From contig NZ_CP010978.1 of the NCBI RefSeq assembly GCF_000271665.2, forward strand, positions 1,706,501 through 1,770,500: 64,000 nt of DNA, written 5' to 3'. This DNA comes from Pelosinus fermentans JBW45 (GTDB lineage: Bacteria > Bacillota > Negativicutes > DSM-13327). Below the pieces are notes generated by a model, which was not told where the DNA came from, did not search any database, and worked only from the letters and a program-made list of their open reading frames with translations. Positions 45,618 through 54,419 of the stretch are shown here, piece by piece. The position numbers were made by a program, and so were the translations under genes. How positions within the stretch are numbered: position 1 is the first letter of the stretch; each line of letters begins with the position of its first letter.

Positions 45618-45968
45618 TTGAGCAAGCAAACTGTAATATTCGATTTTGATGGAGTAATTAATAGCTATACGAGTCGTTGGCAAGGGGCAGATATCATTCC
45701 TGATCCACCAGTAGAAGGAATTAAGGAAGCTATAACAGAAGTTCGTAAGCACTATCGGGTGGTTGTTGTTTCTTCACGATGCTATAAGCCAGGAGGAATT
45801 GAAGCAATAAAGGCATGGCTGAAAAAATATCAAATACAAGTCGACGATGTAACGGATGAAAAACCGCCAGCAGTGGTTATTTTTGATGATAGAGCAATTA
45901 CGTTTGATGGTAATACTACTGGAATGCTAGATAAAATCAAGGCGTTTAAGCCTTGGAATAAAAAATAA
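45618..45968 (+). CDS. HAD-like phosphatase domain protein, 116 residues
   Basis: A short HAD-superfamily protein. Motif I is VIFDFDGVI, motif II VVVVSSRCY and the C-terminal motif IV PPAVVIFDDRAI. There is no cap domain. Length and style resemble phage- or plasmid-carried small HAD proteins of unknown substrate. The start is TTG with AAAGGAGG eight bases upstream. Confidence 0.7.
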   Translation: MSKQTVIFDFDGVINSYTSRWQGADIIPDPPVEGIKEAITEVRKHYRVVVVSSRCYKPGGIEAIKAWLKKYQIQVDDVTDEKPPAVVIFDDRAITFDGNTTGMLDKIKAFKPWNKK

Positions 45969-46000
45969 TAAAGGGCAGCATTGACCGCCCTATTATCTTA
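45966..46000 (+). terminator. Possible terminator after HAD gene
   Basis: AGGGC pairs with GCCCT over a ten-base loop, with flanking AT-rich arms. Short stem and weak T-run. Confidence 0.35.
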
Positions 46001-46070
46001 AATTCGCCTATAGGGGTGGAATATGCCCTACTTAGTGATTTGAAAAGTCTCTGATGTGTGGCACTATTAT

Positions 46071-46718
46071 TCAGCATAATAAAGTGGCAATTGCACTGAG
46101 TGCGAAATAAGGACCGTAAGAGATAGTATCTTTGGTTTTTTTTATTTTCCCGAGCAGTAATACGGCACTAACCAATCCGCCGCTTAAAAAACCTAGAAAT
46201 AAGGTAAATAATAATTTATCAGTACCTAGCCAGAGTCCGAGGACAAAAAGTAGTTTGATATCACCGCCGCCAATACCGCCTTTGGTTACAATTGCTAAAA
46301 ACAATAAAATACCGCCGCCAATCACTGCGGCAAAAAGGCGGTTTAAAAGTAACGCTGGTAAAAATGATGAAAAACACAAGGCTAATACAAGCAAGGGGAA
46401 AAGAATCTTGTCCAAAATGACCTGCTGTTCAAAATCCATGATACTGATGAGTACCATGAAAGTGATGAATATCCATAAAATAGCAAGCTGCAATCCATCA
46501 ACCATTAAATAATAGCTCAGGCTATAAAAGAAAAAAAGCAAACCAAATAAGCTTATTTTTCGCTTGGTATGAGAGCCTGGCAGCTTCTCAGGTTTTTCTA
46601 GAATAGAGATGGATTGGCATAAATAGTATTGCATTATTTTCGATAGCACTTGACTTACAATGAGTGTAAAGATCACAAACAATAAAAGCATACATAAAAA
46701 TGCAATTTGTTCAGGCAT
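46071..46718 (-). CDS. tadV: Prepilin peptidase of the Tad pilus (A24 family)
   Basis: A 215-residue membrane aspartic protease that processes Flp pilin and the TadE-like pseudopilins. Six or so hydrophobic helices are seen. Catalytic Asp residues are in ISIMDFEQQVILDK and in the GxGD motif KGGIGGGDIKLLFVLG. It lacks the N-terminal methylase domain of PilD, as usual for TadV/CpaA. It is divergent from the riboswitch-controlled pilus operon. Confidence 0.9.
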   Translation of the reverse strand: MPEQIAFLCMLLLFVIFTLIVSQVLSKIMQYYLCQSISILEKPEKLPGSHTKRKISLFGLLFFFYSLSYYLMVDGLQLAILWIFITFMVLISIMDFEQQVILDKILFPLLVLALCFSSFLPALLLNRLFAAVIGGGILLFLAIVTKGGIGGGDIKLLFVLGLWLGTDKLLFTLFLGFLSGGLVSAVLLLGKIKKTKDTISYGPYFALSAIATLLC

Positions 46719-46880
46719 GGAGGTCCGCCTTTCAAAGGTACCAGATTGCTATCTGGCATTTATGTTCATTATATAATAAAAATAAAGAAAATATAAGAAA
46801 GGGGAAAAGTTTCTGCTAGTTATATGCATCGAGAATTGTTATGGTTTGTTAAATTTTTATTTGTTTTTCGTTGAAGGGCC

Positions 46881-46909
46881 TTGTAAATTTTGCCAGAATG
46901 AATTATTAT
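46881..46909 (+). promoter_or_regulatory. Promoter for the Tad operon leader
   Basis: TTGTAA, 17 bases, TATTAT. It places transcription start near 46916, about 40 bases before the aptamer. Confidence 0.55.
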
Positions 46910-46954
46910 TATCATAAATATTTACAATTATATTAGAGAAAGAAAAAATATGAA

Positions 46955-47030
46955 TAATTGGCAAACTTATCGAAAGATAAGGACGCAAAGCCGTGGGTCT
47001 AAAGAGCTATTCTATGACAGCCTGGTTGCA
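46955..47030 (+). promoter_or_regulatory. Cyclic-di-GMP-I (GEMM-I) riboswitch of the Tad pilus operon
   Basis: The aptamer shows the invariant blocks: GGCAAAC, then stem CTTATC with GAAA tetraloop and GATAAG, then GGACGCAAAGCCGTGGGTCT, the second stem and CAGCCTGGTTGC. All these match GEMM-I, which binds cyclic-di-GMP. The 3' end of the aptamer reaches into the terminator stem that follows, so ligand binding could alter termination. It lies upstream of cpaB. Its ON or OFF direction needs folding. Confidence 0.93.
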
Positions 47031-47084
47031 TAAATAAATGATATACATTTAGTTGTATCCTTTTTATGCAACCGGGTATTTTTA
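47022..47084 (+). terminator. Riboswitch expression-platform terminator (Tad operon)
   Basis: CTGGTTGCATAAA pairs with TTTATGCAACCGG (one G-T pair) over a long AT-rich loop, followed by GTATTTTTACG. Its left arm overlaps the last bases of the aptamer. Confidence 0.8.
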
Positions 47085-47149
47085 CGTTTTAGATAAAAGG
47101 GATATTTTGGTAAAAAAATTACATATGATTGTTGCTGGGAGGATTTATT

Positions 47150-48031
47150 TTGAATTTGTCTGAACTGCCCAAAAGTGTAATGGAAAAAATGACACCGAAG
47201 CAGCTGATTCTATTGGCTTTTGCGGCGAGTTTTTTAGTAGCATTACTGCTTTATTTTTATTTGTCAGGATTAGAAGATCATCAGCAGAAAAAGGCACAAG
47301 TATTTACAGATGTAGTTATAGCGGTTAAGGATATTCCTGAAAGAAGCGTAATACAAGAAGAAATGCTGAAAACCGTTCAGATGCCAACAGAGTTGATACA
47401 ACCCGATGCAGTTATGGAGTTGAAATCCGCAGTGGGAAAAACTACTAAAATTAAAATTCTTCAAGGTGATTCCGTAACGGCGAAAAAATTATTCACCGAT
47501 ACCGGGATGGAAGGGTTTATTGGCAGTATTCCTTATGATAAACGCGCAATTTCCATTTCCATTACAGATACAACAGGGATTTCCGGTTTTGCCAAACCGG
47601 GAGATTATGTAGATGTAATGCTGATTACGGATAAGACCCACAAAAATACGATTTCAGGTGAAATGATTTTACAGAGTATCCTTTTGCTGGCGATTAATAA
47701 GAGCAGCGATATAGTAGATGACAAAAAAGAGGCAAAAAAAGAACAAATGTCAACCGCAACGTTGGCAGTTTCTCCAGAAGATGCAGTCCAGCTTGCCGTG
47801 GCCCAGTCACAGGGAACAATCTATCTTGTGCTTCGCCCCTTTAAACCTAAAGATAGCTTTATTCTCCAAACCGAAGTGTTGGCTCATCAGTATGGACAGG
47901 CAACGGCAGAACCGGCGCCAGATAGACCTGTTCAGGCTCCTTTGCCTCAGGAAATGCCAGTAATGAAAATACCGTCATACAGTATCCCTGTTATTCGCGG
48001 CAATGTGGTGAATACAGTTGAGGTACGATAA
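47150..48031 (+). CDS. cpaB: Tad pilus assembly protein CpaB/RcpC
   Basis: A 293-residue protein with one N-terminal membrane helix (about 20-38) followed by SAF and RcpC domains (AVKDIPERSVIQEEML, then YDKRAISISITDTTGISGFAKPGDYVDVML in pieces). It links the pilus secretin to the inner membrane. The start is TTG at 47150 with GGGAGG seven bases upstream; the longer frame to 47129 has none. First gene after the riboswitch. Confidence 0.9.
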   Translation: MNLSELPKSVMEKMTPKQLILLAFAASFLVALLLYFYLSGLEDHQQKKAQVFTDVVIAVKDIPERSVIQEEMLKTVQMPTELIQPDAVMELKSAVGKTTKIKILQGDSVTAKKLFTDTGMEGFIGSIPYDKRAISISITDTTGISGFAKPGDYVDVMLITDKTHKNTISGEMILQSILLLAINKSSDIVDDKKEAKKEQMSTATLAVSPEDAVQLAVAQSQGTIYLVLRPFKPKDSFILQTEVLAHQYGQATAEPAPDRPVQAPLPQEMPVMKIPSYSIPVIRGNVVNTVEVR

Positions 48032-48037
48032 GGAGCA

Positions 48038-49318
48038 ATGGCAATGAAGAAAATACCAAAAATATGCAGAGGACTAATTTTCCTCGCCTGGGCTATGGTC
48101 TTCATGGCAGGGACTGCGATGGCTCAAGTAAGTATTTCAATGGATGTAAACCAGTCTACATGCCTTACTACCGGCGGGGAGATTACACGAGTTGCAATTG
48201 CTAATCCGGAAATTGCGGATATAACCATAATTTCTCAAATTGAGATGCTTGTTGTTGCAAAAAAAATGGGAACAACGACCTTATACATATGGACAAATGA
48301 TGGAATGCGTCAGGAATACGCAGTTAACATACGTGATCATGATACCCAAACCTCGATGGCAGTGGAAAAGATGATCGGCTATGCAGGGGTTGACGTAGAA
48401 AAGATAGGCAATAAGGTTCTGCTCAAGGGCAAAGTCAAAAATCAGCTGGAAAAAATCCGTGCAGAAAAAATAGCAGAAATGTATGGTGAAAAGGTTATTA
48501 ATTTGCTGGAAATGACCCATCCTGATCAAATTCAGATTGAGGCGAAAATCTTGGAAATTTCCACAGATAAAGTGAAAAAATTAGGCATACAGTATGCAAA
48601 TGCCTCTGATATTGATAAAGAGAGCGGAATCGTAACAATCGGGCAAACCGGCATGTTTGGCTTCGGACAGACTTTTTCTAATTCACGTGATTCATCCAAG
48701 TCAAAGATGGGCGGTTATGCCGATATCAATGCAACGCTCCAGGCATTAATCACAAATGGTGATGCCCAAATTCTATCCCAGCCAAGTATGGTTACCATGA
48801 GTGGTGAAAAAGCAAATATTCTTATCGGTGGTGAAATTCCAATTCCAATGAGTAATTCCGATGGTCAGATTACTGTAGAATGGCGGGAATATGGCATTAA
48901 ACTTAATATCGAACCAAATGTTAATGCAGATAATAAAATTACAAGTAAGGTGAATGCTGAAGTAAGTACGCTTGACAGCTCTTCAGCGGCGGCAATTAAT
49001 CTGAGCAATGGCTTGTCGATACCAGCTCTGCGTTCACGCAAAGCAGAAACGGTCATTCACCTGTCGTCAGGCAGCACCATGGCGATTGGCGGACTTCTTA
49101 GTTCAGAAGATGGCAAACAGGTTACAAAAGTTCCGTTTTTGGGTGACATCCCTATATTAGGAAAGTTTTTCCGTAGTACGGCTACAAGCAAGGAAAAAAA
49201 AGAAATTATTATATTAGTGACACCAACGCTGGTAGATGAGACAACACCGATTAACATGTCAGATGAAATGAAGAAGCTGCTGAATGGATCAAAAGCAGAG
49301 GAAACAGATACAAAGTAA
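48038..49318 (+). CDS. cpaC: Tad pilus secretin CpaC/RcpA
   Basis: A 426-residue outer-membrane secretin. A signal peptide (about 1-30, ending GTAMAQ) is followed by the N-terminal BON/N0-type pilus domain (ITRVAIANPEIADITI) and the secretin channel domain (GDAQILSQPSMVTMSGEKANILIGGEIPIP in pieces; KVPFLGDIPILGKFFR). It forms the pilus exit channel, again implying an outer membrane. AAGGAGC precedes the ATG. Confidence 0.93.
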   Translation: MAMKKIPKICRGLIFLAWAMVFMAGTAMAQVSISMDVNQSTCLTTGGEITRVAIANPEIADITIISQIEMLVVAKKMGTTTLYIWTNDGMRQEYAVNIRDHDTQTSMAVEKMIGYAGVDVEKIGNKVLLKGKVKNQLEKIRAEKIAEMYGEKVINLLEMTHPDQIQIEAKILEISTDKVKKLGIQYANASDIDKESGIVTIGQTGMFGFGQTFSNSRDSSKSKMGGYADINATLQALITNGDAQILSQPSMVTMSGEKANILIGGEIPIPMSNSDGQITVEWREYGIKLNIEPNVNADNKITSKVNAEVSTLDSSSAAAINLSNGLSIPALRSRKAETVIHLSSGSTMAIGGLLSSEDGKQVTKVPFLGDIPILGKFFRSTATSKEKKEIIILVTPTLVDETTPINMSDEMKKLLNGSKAEETDTK

Positions 49319-49327
49319 AGATAAAGC

Positions 49328-50164
49328 GTGGTGAAGCAAAAGGTGGAAGAAGAAATCAGAAGCGGTATCATCATGACGGTATTTAGTACTGCATCTGCTG
49401 TTGGAAAAACACTGTTGAGTATTAATATGGCGGCTGAGCTGGCGAGAAGCGGCTACAAAGTCTGTGTGGTAGATCTGGATTTACAATTTGGTGATATCTG
49501 CAATTATCTGCATTTGTCTCCCCAAAAGACGATTTATGACGCTCAAAAGGCGGCTGAAAATACTGTAGGTCAATTGGATTACGGTGAATACATGACACCT
49601 TATGAATATGAAGATACAATTTTTTCCGTATTGGCAGCACCACAAAAAATGGAAGAGGCATATAACATTTCGACCCAGGCTGTGATTGAGGTGCTTGCTG
49701 GAATTCGTGGGGAATATGATTATGTGGTGCTTGATACGACAGCGACCTTTAGTGATTTGAATTTGGCAGTGATGGATTTGAGTACCATGATCACGTTTGT
49801 CGGAATTGTGGATTTTATTCCTACGATTAAGAATATGAAAGTTGGCTATGATACCATGCGCAGTATCGGCTATGAAAAAAATAAAATCCGGTTTGTTCTA
49901 AATCGCAGCAATTCCAAAACCCATATTGAACTGCAGGATGTTGAGCAGCTATTGGAAGAGCGTTTTTACCATATCTTGCCCAATGATTTTCTAACTGCCA
50001 TTGATTCGATTCATCAGGGGATTCCCTTGGTCATTAATGATGAAGAGACAGCCTTAAGCAGGGGAATGCAGGAGCTGATTGAGAAATATACAAATCGTGC
50101 GCGGCAAAGAAGCAGCAGGAAAAATGCCTCACTATCGTCTTGGGTAAAGCGATTATTTAAATAA
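49328..50164 (+). CDS. CpaE/TadZ-like MinD/ParA ATPase, short paralogue
   Basis: A 278-residue P-loop protein without a receiver domain. The Walker A region is unusual (STASAVGKT): it keeps the GKT core but lacks the signature lysine of KGGxGKT in MinD/ParA proteins. Switch I-like VVDLDLQFGD and YDYVVLDTTATF are present. It probably helps localise the pilus machine. A second, full-length CpaE follows 23 bases later. The start is a GTG pair (49328/49331) with weak ribosome sites. Confidence 0.85.
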   Translation: MVKQKVEEEIRSGIIMTVFSTASAVGKTLLSINMAAELARSGYKVCVVDLDLQFGDICNYLHLSPQKTIYDAQKAAENTVGQLDYGEYMTPYEYEDTIFSVLAAPQKMEEAYNISTQAVIEVLAGIRGEYDYVVLDTTATFSDLNLAVMDLSTMITFVGIVDFIPTIKNMKVGYDTMRSIGYEKNKIRFVLNRSNSKTHIELQDVEQLLEERFYHILPNDFLTAIDSIHQGIPLVINDEETALSRGMQELIEKYTNRARQRSSRKNASLSSWVKRLFK

Positions 50165-50187
50165 CAAAGGAAAAGGAGGAAATAGCC

Positions 50188-51309
50188 ATGCCGGAATATC
50201 GTGTCCTGCTGATTGAATCAAATCGCATTATGATGGAGCGTTTGTCCAGTGTAGTGCGAAATACAAAGAACTTTCAGCTTGTTTCCAGAGCCATGGATGC
50301 GCGGGAAGCTTTAGGGCAAGGCGGTGTTTTTGTCCCTAATCTAATTTTATTAGATATTGATGCCCAGGAGAGTATGCAGCTGGTACGAGAATTTGTGCGT
50401 GCATTTCCCCAAGCGGGGATACTGGCCCTGAGCAGTCAGTGGAATGCCCAGGCGGCCAGTACCGTTGTCAAAGCAGGTGCCAAAGGGTATCTAATTAAGC
50501 CATTTACCAGTGATGAATTGATTGCCGCCATCAATACCTTTGGCAACAGCGGCATGGGGATGATCAGTGAAGTCATGACTTTTTTCAGTCCCAAAGGAAA
50601 AAGCGGCAAAACAACTTTGATTGCTAATTTGGGGATGGCTCTGGCGCAAAAAAGCGGGCAGAATGTGGCCATTATTGATGCCGATTTACAGTTCGGCGAT
50701 ATGGCCGTATTCTTTAATCTGGATCCCCAAAGTACGATTGTGGAAGCAACGCGGGATATTAAATTCTTGTCGCCCATTTCCTTAAATTCCTACTTTATGC
50801 CGATTGCAGATCATGTCAGAGTGCTTTGCGGCACAAAACGCCCCGAATTTGCTGAGGATGTTAGCCCGAAAGCTTTTGCTGAGATGATTAGCATGGCCCG
50901 CAGTTTGTTTCGCTATATTTTAGTTGATGTCCCATCAGCTTTTAATCCCATTTCCGTTGCCGCTGCCGAAGCATCTGAGCAGGTTTATCTTGTTTCGATG
51001 ATCAGTGGAGGTTATGAAGACAAGCACATGCGGCGGGCTTTAGATATTTTTAAAGCATGGCCGGATTATGAGACTAAGGTAAAGACCATTTTTACAAGAG
51101 TCGAGCCATGTGATATACAAAAACAGCAGCAATTAGAAACGCTGATCGAATATCCTGTATGCAGTATTCTGCCGAATGAGTACCTGCTTGTTTCGGAAGC
51201 CGCCAATAATGGAAGAATGGCCGTGGATATCAAACCAGGATCACCTCTGGCTCGAAGTATTGATCTGCTGGCCGCCAAAATTTGTGGCAGACCGCATAAG
51301 GTGGGATAA
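50188..51309 (+). CDS. cpaE: CpaE/TadZ: receiver-like domain plus MinD-type ATPase
   Basis: A 373-residue protein. The N-terminal receiver-like domain (about 1-125) keeps the Asp of LILLDIDAQ and Lys of GYLIKPF, but the acidic pocket is reduced (VLLIESNR instead of DD). The C-terminal ATPase has a canonical deviant Walker A (FSPKGKSGKTTLIANLG) and IIDADLQFGDMAVF. CpaE/TadZ places the pilus machinery in the cell. AAGGAGGAAA precedes the ATG. Confidence 0.92.
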   Translation: MPEYRVLLIESNRIMMERLSSVVRNTKNFQLVSRAMDAREALGQGGVFVPNLILLDIDAQESMQLVREFVRAFPQAGILALSSQWNAQAASTVVKAGAKGYLIKPFTSDELIAAINTFGNSGMGMISEVMTFFSPKGKSGKTTLIANLGMALAQKSGQNVAIIDADLQFGDMAVFFNLDPQSTIVEATRDIKFLSPISLNSYFMPIADHVRVLCGTKRPEFAEDVSPKAFAEMISMARSLFRYILVDVPSAFNPISVAAAEASEQVYLVSMISGGYEDKHMRRALDIFKAWPDYETKVKTIFTRVEPCDIQKQQQLETLIEYPVCSILPNEYLLVSEAANNGRMAVDIKPGSPLARSIDLLAAKICGRPHKVG

Positions 51310-51312
51310 ATT

Positions 51313-52272
51313 ATGCTGATCGTAGCCTTACTCAGCGGCATGCTGGTATTTATCATTTTCCTGGTTTTAATTGAATATTACGGCAGAGGAAAAACCCATA
51401 TCACTCGCAAAGTTCTGCGTTATACCGGAGATGCAAGGGATATGAACGATGCCGAGAAGAAAAACGACCATGTTGAAAAATTTATGAAGTTCATCCGGTA
51501 TTTAGGCTTGAAAGTCCGTGGGGCACCTCAGGCAAAAGGTCTTGAAGTCAAGATGCAGCAGGCTGGTTTTCCCTTGCTGGGATCAGAGTTTCTTGCTCTT
51601 GTTGGTGTTGCAGTTCTCGCAGTAGGCATTCTTGGAATGATGCTGACCATGCAGGTGCTCTATGCCATCACCTTTGGTATAGTGGCAGGATTAGGATGTT
51701 TTCTGTATCTCAATATCCGGATCACCAACCGGCAGAAGGAGTTTAGCAATCAGTTGGGTGATGTGCTGATCATGATGTCTAATGCCATGCGTTCCGGTTT
51801 CAGCTTTATGCAAGCTATGGATTTGATCGCTAAAGAGATGAAACCACCGGTTTCTGTAGAGTTTTTTAAGACCATAGCGGAAATCCGTCTGGGGGCAGAT
51901 ACAGAAACGGCTTTGCTTAATATGGGGAAACGGGTGCAAAGCTCAGATCTGGACCTTGCTGTTACCGCCGTCCTCATTCAGCGTCAGGTAGGCGGTAACC
52001 TGGCTCAAATTCTGGATACTATTGCCGGAACCATAAATGAACGAATTAAAATGAAGCGGGAAATCAAGACACTGACAGTCCAGGGGCGGATTTCCGGCTG
52101 GGTGCTGGCGGCGCTGCCCTTTGGAATTGCAGTCTTTGCTTCCATCATTAATCCAGGATATATGCGGCCATTTATTGAAGAGCCTATTGGTCGTATCATG
52201 TTAGCAGGCGCGGTTATTTCTGAGTTAGTGGGCTTCTTGATTATACGTAGGATTGTCAATATTGATGTTTAA
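51313..52272 (+). CDS. tadB: Tad pilus inner-membrane platform protein TadB
   Basis: A 319-residue T2SSF-domain protein with an N-terminal helix, a helix pair in the middle (about 95-135) and two helices at the C-terminus. GLEVKMQQAGFP and the T2SSF stretch MRSGFSFMQAMDLIAKEM, then QRQVGGNLAQILDTIA are characteristic. It starts 3 bases after cpaE, so translation is probably coupled. It pairs with TadC. Confidence 0.93.
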   Translation: MLIVALLSGMLVFIIFLVLIEYYGRGKTHITRKVLRYTGDARDMNDAEKKNDHVEKFMKFIRYLGLKVRGAPQAKGLEVKMQQAGFPLLGSEFLALVGVAVLAVGILGMMLTMQVLYAITFGIVAGLGCFLYLNIRITNRQKEFSNQLGDVLIMMSNAMRSGFSFMQAMDLIAKEMKPPVSVEFFKTIAEIRLGADTETALLNMGKRVQSSDLDLAVTAVLIQRQVGGNLAQILDTIAGTINERIKMKREIKTLTVQGRISGWVLAALPFGIAVFASIINPGYMRPFIEEPIGRIMLAGAVISELVGFLIIRRIVNIDV

Positions 52273-52329
52273 AGCTTATGTTTAATAGGCTTTTACATAA
52301 ACTCTATATTAATTTAAGGAGGATGTTTT

Positions 52330-52527
52330 ATGTTAACTTATTTAAACCATTTCAAAATGCGTTATTTGAATGAGAAAGGTCAGGGCATGGTGGAATATGC
52401 TGTAATTCTTGCTGTTGTTGTTGCTATTGGACTTACGTTGACCGGTACGGAGGGGGTACTTTCTAAAGGGATAAAAGATATGTTTACTAACATTATGACA
52501 AAGGCCAAGACGATTGTACCTTTATAA
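52330..52527 (+). CDS. flp: Flp-type major pilin
   Basis: A 65-residue pilin precursor. The processing site is KGQG-MVEY, with the Glu and Tyr of the Flp signature (QGMVEYAVILAVVVAIGLTL) followed by a hydrophobic helix. The leader of about 20 residues would be removed by the A24 peptidase at 46071. TAAGGAGGATG gives a strong ribosome site. A hairpin follows the gene. Confidence 0.92.
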   Translation: MLTYLNHFKMRYLNEKGQGMVEYAVILAVVVAIGLTLTGTEGVLSKGIKDMFTNIMTKAKTIVPL

Positions 52528-52548
52528 GGAATTTATTTAGCAATAAGA

Positions 52549-52586
52549 AAGAAACAGTCTTTTGGTGGACAAGAGACTGTTTCTTC
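52549..52586 (+). terminator. Hairpin after the pilin gene
   Basis: AAGAAACAGTCT pairs perfectly with AGACTGTTTCTT over a 13-base loop. The T-run is short. It could partly terminate or protect the upstream mRNA and so raise pilin relative to downstream proteins. Confidence 0.65.
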
Positions 52587-52616
52587 TTTAAGGAATTTGC
52601 AAAGGAGGTTTTCTAC

Positions 52617-53021
52617 ATGCGTTATCTTAGGAATAAACGCGGGCAAGCCATGGTTGAATTTGCAATTATTATCCCTTTTTTTATTTTTATGATGTATGGC
52701 TTCTCCTACCTGGGAATGTTTTTTCATGACTATCTGACTTTAAATGAAATGACCCGTGATATTACTCGGCAGGCATCTGTGGGAATTTCCCTTGATAAAA
52801 TAAAAGAAAGCTATAGTAATAAGACGTTTTTGACAAGTGTTTATACATTTGATTCTGATGCTATTGAAATGACAATAGCATCAGAAAATGAAAAAGATAC
52901 ATCAGACGGGCAGAACGTTACAGTTAAATTGACTGCATGGTTAAATATGGAAAGTGGCTTTTGGAAAAGCATATTTCCCGAGAAAATTTCATCATCATTA
53001 ACGATGCGCAAGGAGGAATAG
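52617..53021 (+). CDS. tadE: TadE-like pseudopilin
   Basis: A 134-residue TadE-domain protein. The N-terminus MRYLRNKRGQAMVEFAIIIP has the Flp-like cleavage site (GQ-AMVEF) and one hydrophobic helix, followed by a polar exported domain. TadE pseudopilins are processed by TadV and assist pilus assembly. GCAAAGGAGG precedes the ATG; it ends two bases before tadA. Confidence 0.9.
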   Translation: MRYLRNKRGQAMVEFAIIIPFFIFMMYGFSYLGMFFHDYLTLNEMTRDITRQASVGISLDKIKESYSNKTFLTSVYTFDSDAIEMTIASENEKDTSDGQNVTVKLTAWLNMESGFWKSIFPEKISSSLTMRKEE

Positions 53022-53023
53022 GA

Positions 53024-54418
53024 ATGTCATTATTGGAGCGCCTGGGGAAAAGAGAAGGCTTGGAAGAATCCAAACCGATTTTTGCCGGGCGGAAAAGCAG
53101 TTCTACCGATGACCAGTACCAGGAATTGAAGCTGGACATTCATCGGCGTATTGTGGATGAAATGAATATGGAGCAGCAGCAAATTCTGATGAATGGTCAG
53201 CAGGATCGCCGTGAAATTGAAGGCATCATAGCAGAGTATTGCAATCGGGTACTGGATGAGAATCCCTTTGCCGTTCCCCGAGGGGACCGAACGGCGATTT
53301 TGGCTGATCTTTTGGATGAAATGCTGGGACTGGGACCCATTGAGCCCCTGCTCAAGGATGAAACCGTTACGGAGATTATGATTAACGGACCGAAGCATAT
53401 TTTTGTGGAGCGGTTAGGCAAACTTCATCTTACCAAAGTGCAGTTTCATGATGATATGCATTTGATGAATATCATTGAACGAATCATTGCCCCCTTGGGC
53501 CGTCGGATTGATGAAAGTTCGCCCTTAGTTGATGCAAGACTGGAAGATGGTTCCCGTGTCAATATTATCATTCCTCCTCTGTCTCTGATCGGTCCTTGCG
53601 TGACCATTCGTAAGTTTAACAAAGACCCATTAAGTGTGGAAAATTTGATTGGCTTTGGCTCCTTGAGTGAAACCATGGCAGGTTTTTTACGTGCCTGCAT
53701 TGCAGCTCGCCTCAATATTGTCGTATCAGGGGGAACAGGGTCTGGCAAGACGACGACCCTCAATGTGCTTTCTTCCTTTATTCCTTCGGATGAGCGCGTT
53801 GTTACCATTGAAGATGCCGCGGAACTGCAGCTGATGCAGGAGCATGTCGTCACTTTGGAGAGCCGTCCTGCTAATATTGAAGGTTCAGGGGAGATTACCA
53901 TACGGGATTTGGTTCGCAATGCACTGCGTATGCGTCCTGATCGCATTATCGTCGGCGAAGTGCGCTCCGGTGAAGCGCTGGATATGCTCCAGGCCATGAA
54001 TACAGGGCATGACGGTTCCTTGACTACAGCCCATGCCAATAGTCCCCGGGATGTATTGAGTCGTTTGGAGACCATGGTGCTGATGGCAGGCATGGATTTG
54101 CCCGTAAGGGCCATTCGAGAGCAGATTTCCTCGGCAGTGGACCTGATTATTCAGCAGTCCAGAATCAGGGATGGCAGCCGTAAGATTACCTATATTACAG
54201 AGGTCCAGAACATGGAAGGGGATGTCATCATTCTGCAGGATTTATTCCGTTTCGTGCAGAACGGAGTTGATGAAAGCGGGAAGATCCTAGGAAATTTTGA
54301 GTCTACAGGAATCCGGCCTAATTTCATGGAAAAAATGGAAACAAATGGAATTAAGATTCCGAAAAATTTATTCAGTCTTGGCAGCAATGTGCCAGGCGAC
54401 GAAGATTGGGGGCAATAA
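53024..54418 (+). CDS. tadA: Tad pilus secretion ATPase TadA/CpaF
   Basis: A 464-residue GspE/VirB11-type hexameric ATPase that powers pilus assembly and possibly retraction. Walker A SGGTGSGKTTTLN lies near residue 235, the Asp box VTIEDAAELQ follows, and Walker B RIIVGEVRSGEAL and the His box TGHDGSLTTAHANS are intact. I chose the ATG at 53024 because AAGGAGGAATAGG precedes it; the open frame runs back to 52937 without a site. Confidence 0.95.
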   Translation: MSLLERLGKREGLEESKPIFAGRKSSSTDDQYQELKLDIHRRIVDEMNMEQQQILMNGQQDRREIEGIIAEYCNRVLDENPFAVPRGDRTAILADLLDEMLGLGPIEPLLKDETVTEIMINGPKHIFVERLGKLHLTKVQFHDDMHLMNIIERIIAPLGRRIDESSPLVDARLEDGSRVNIIIPPLSLIGPCVTIRKFNKDPLSVENLIGFGSLSETMAGFLRACIAARLNIVVSGGTGSGKTTTLNVLSSFIPSDERVVTIEDAAELQLMQEHVVTLESRPANIEGSGEITIRDLVRNALRMRPDRIIVGEVRSGEALDMLQAMNTGHDGSLTTAHANSPRDVLSRLETMVLMAGMDLPVRAIREQISSAVDLIIQQSRIRDGSRKITYITEVQNMEGDVIILQDLFRFVQNGVDESGKILGNFESTGIRPNFMEKMETNGIKIPKNLFSLGSNVPGDEDWGQ

Positions 54419-54419
54419 G

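Noticed and set aside
40410-46070. Direct repeat of the tRNA-Arg 3' end as attachment site
   Set aside because: I looked for the CGATTCCTGCCGGGCGC segment downstream and saw no second copy; no integrase gene is present.
53446-54114. 222-residue minus-strand frame inside tadA
   Set aside because: It is the antisense shadow of a strong ATPase gene, rich in Ser/Arg and without a ribosome site.
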